Positions 6,326 to 7,604 of a stretch of 7,604 nt of DNA are shown here, in pieces; position 1 is the stretch's first letter; each line of letters begins with the position of its first letter. The notes below the pieces were generated by a model that worked only from the letters and a program-made list of their open reading frames with translations, was not told the DNA's origin and did not search any database. Source of the DNA: Treponema sp. UBA4307 (GTDB taxonomy: Bacteria; Spirochaetota; Spirochaetia; Treponematales; Treponemataceae); assembly GCA_002394685.1 (NCBI GenBank), contig DGUP01000060.1:1-7604 (forward strand). The letters are read 5' to 3'. Position numbers and translations under genes: made by a program.

Positions 6326-6353
6326 TCCCGCCTTTTAATTACAAAGCACTGCT

Positions 6354-6383
6354 GGAAGCCGCCCCTGCGGTTTCCCCCCCCCC
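6354..6383. repeat. GC hairpin running into a ten-C tract
   Basis: GGAAGCCGC (6354-6362) pairs with GCGGTTTCC (6367-6375) over nine pairs, including one G-U, around a four-base loop. The stem's last bases start an uninterrupted run of ten C residues (6374-6383). The run lies between the two large palindromes. It is not inside a credible gene. Confidence 0.6.
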
Positions 6384-6393
6384 TCCCAAAGTT

Positions 6394-6608
6394 TGATTTT
6401 TGTCATACCCGCAAGTCTATTCAAAAGCAGGGGTATAAAAGCAAGCGTAGGCGGGGTTATGGCACGAAATCCACTTTGTGCTAGCGAGCGCAGCGAGACT
6501 AATTTCCAATTTTGCACAACCGTGGATTTCGTGCCATGTTCCCGCCGAGAGCTTGCTTTTATACCCCTCTTCTGTAAAATAAAAATACCTTTCGTATGAC
6601 AAAAATCA
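6394..6608. repeat. Large palindrome 2: 15-bp ends and long complementary arms
   Basis: The outer ends TGATTTTTGTCATAC (6394-6408) and 6594-6608 are exact complements. Further in, AGGGGTATAAAAGCAAGC (6429-6446) pairs perfectly with 6551-6568. GGCGGG (6450-6455) then pairs with 6541-6546, ATGGCACGAAATCCAC (6459-6474) perfectly with 6522-6537, and TTGTGC (6476-6481) with 6514-6519. The terminal loop is about 32 nt. The complementary bases far exceed chance. The short frames on both strands here are mirror images of the palindrome, not genes. It could be a miniature element or a snapback RNA; no target duplication is evident. Confidence 0.8.
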
Positions 6609-6825
6609 CACGAAAGGCACTACTTAAGGAATCTGAAAAAAAAAATTTAAATTTTTCCTCAAATTTGGGTCTTCTTTTTACATTTTTGTAACTTCACTGC
6701 TGATTATATAGTAGGGGGCTGATGAAAATGCTTTCGCGCACTTTTGTCATATGCAGATTCTACCGTCGGCTAATCTGACATTAAGCCTCTTCACAACCGC
6801 ACTGCGGAATATTAGGAGTAATCAA
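6609..6825 (+). promoter_or_regulatory. Upstream region and leader of the Rpn-family gene
   Basis: A possible promoter is TTGTAA (6686-6691) with TATAGT (6707-6712), spaced only 15 bp, so it is weakly supported. In the leader, CAGATT (6754-6759) pairs with AATCTG (6772-6777), and CCGCACTGCGG (6797-6807) makes a small stem just ahead of the Shine-Dalgarno AGGAG (6814-6818). That Shine-Dalgarno lies seven bases from the ATG and fixes the start. An AT palindrome AAAAATTTAAATTTTT occurs near 6640-6655. Confidence 0.4.
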
Positions 6826-7604
6826 ATGAAAAATACTGATGTAAAAAATCTTACCCCGGAAGAAAAATGGGAGCAGGCAACAATCGCCAACAATTACATT
6901 TTCTACAAGGTCATGCACGAAAATCCGGATATCTGTAAAGAGCTTCTGGAAATTCTCCTTGAAATTAAAATTGACAGAATTGAAATGTATCAGGAAAAGG
7001 AAGTTTCAATCGATTACAGGAAAAAGGCCATCAGGATGGACGTTTATGCCCGGGGAAAAGACAGGGCTTTTGACCTTGAGATTCAGGCCTGTGATACAGG
7101 GGAGCTACCTGAAAGAGCCCGCTACTATCAGGGGGTAATGGATGTTGAGCAGTTAAATGCCGGGCAGGATTTTAAGAGTCTTAATAGCAGTTATGTAATT
7201 TTCATCTGCATTCCGGACATCTTTAAGGGAGGACTGGGTCGGTACACATTTGAAAATCTCTGTCTGGAAAACCCTGAAATCAAGTTGAATGACCGAGCCT
7301 ACAAATACTTTTTTATTGCCAGAAACTATGATAAACTATTGAACGAACAGCAGAAGGCTTTCATGAAATGTATGCTCAGTAATGAAAGCTCAAGTACGTT
7401 TACGGAAAAGATCATCCGCATGGTGAAAAATGCAAAGCTCAACACTCAGTGGAGGAATAGTTTTATGGAATTCGAAAGACAACTGGCCTATTCATTCCGT
7501 GAAGGCAAAGCAGAGGGAATTGCAGAAGGAATAGATAAAAAAGCTGTAGAAGCCTCTGTGGAACTCCTAAAGAAGGGGATTTCTCCTGAAATAATTGCCG
7601 AATG
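6826..7604 (+). CDS. Rpn family recombination-promoting nuclease / putative transposase, 3' end missing
   Basis: Rpn proteins are PD-(D/E)XK-fold DNA endonucleases, multicopy in many gut bacteria; E. coli RpnA promotes RecA-independent recombination. The 259 codons visible are open to the window edge. An N-terminal helix region (TPEEKWEQATIANNYIFYKV, 10-29) precedes the nuclease core: IRMDVYARGKDRAFDLEIQ (69-87), with Asp72 and the E85-I86-Q87 pair as the likely metal-binding motif. RARYYQGVMDVEQL (97-110) and SSYVIFICIPDIF (121-133) follow, as is typical of the family. The C-terminus has glycine-spaced EGKAEGIAEGIDKK and a KKGISPEIIAE helix; members usually end a few tens of residues after this. 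The start is supported by AGGAG seven bases upstream. No catalytic residue looks lost, so the gene seems intact as far as visible. The two large palindromes lie directly upstream. Confidence 0.92.
   Translation, partial: MKNTDVKNLTPEEKWEQATIANNYIFYKVMHENPDICKELLEILLEIKIDRIEMYQEKEVSIDYRKKAIRMDVYARGKDRAFDLEIQACDTGELPERARYYQGVMDVEQLNAGQDFKSLNSSYVIFICIPDIFKGGLGRYTFENLCLENPEIKLNDRAYKYFFIARNYDKLLNEQQKAFMKCMLSNESSSTFTEKIIRMVKNAKLNTQWRNSFMEFERQLAYSFREGKAEGIAEGIDKKAVEASVELLKKGISPEIIAE

Noticed and set aside
6245..6602. Several short frames on both strands
   Set aside because: They follow the arms of the large palindromes, so similar peptides appear on opposite strands; this is mirror-image DNA, not coding.
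6588..6617. Minus-strand hairpin with a T-rich tail as an intrinsic terminator
   Set aside because: No minus-strand gene lies upstream of it, the loop is 14 nt, and it overlaps the end of palindrome 2; treated as part of that structure.

Overview
The window looks like AT-rich chromosomal DNA from a host-associated treponeme (Spirochaetes). The call rests on three protein styles: an Rhs core end with a YHYAGNNPVKYLDPDG signature, an Rpn/PD-(D/E)XK transposase-like protein with a VYARGKDRAFDLEIQ nuclease core, and a long B12-type radical SAM protein. This is recognition from memory, not a database match. No rRNA, tRNA or CRISPR array was seen.

Region 1 (1-2101, all minus strand) is an accessory polymorphic-toxin region. 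An N-terminally truncated Rhs end carries a unique C-terminal tip (1066-1560, frame open back to 1656). Its stop overlaps by ATGA the start of a secreted 257-residue protein (296-1069), the likely immunity partner. Tip and partner both end in EF-hand-type calcium loops. The pair lies between two diverged direct copies of a hairpin-forming sequence (about 70-202 and 1736-1867). The hairpins keep their pairing through compensatory changes. Upstream of the second copy is a weak 72-codon membrane-protein frame (1883-2101), possibly the relic of a preceding cassette. The layout fits an array of displaced Rhs tip cassettes.

Region 2 (2102-5909) holds two ordinary-looking divergent genes sharing a 62-bp intergenic space: a 761-residue radical SAM protein with a B12-binding-like N-terminus (minus) and a 400-residue membrane-anchored solute-binding-like protein (plus). 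The first is followed by a 136-bp concentric inverted repeat (2126-2261). The second ends in a strong intrinsic terminator (5880-5909).

Region 3 (5910-6825) is about 900 bp without a credible gene but dense in structure: a GC-rich block, a 279-bp nested palindrome with 35-bp arms and a cloverleaf-like interior (6047-6325), a hairpin with a ten-C run (6354-6383), and a 215-bp second palindrome with 15-bp ends (6394-6608). An Rpn-family nuclease/putative transposase gene (6826 to the window edge, incomplete) follows. The most unusual material is the tandem pair of large palindromes ahead of the Rpn gene, and the toxin cassette with its covarying repeats.
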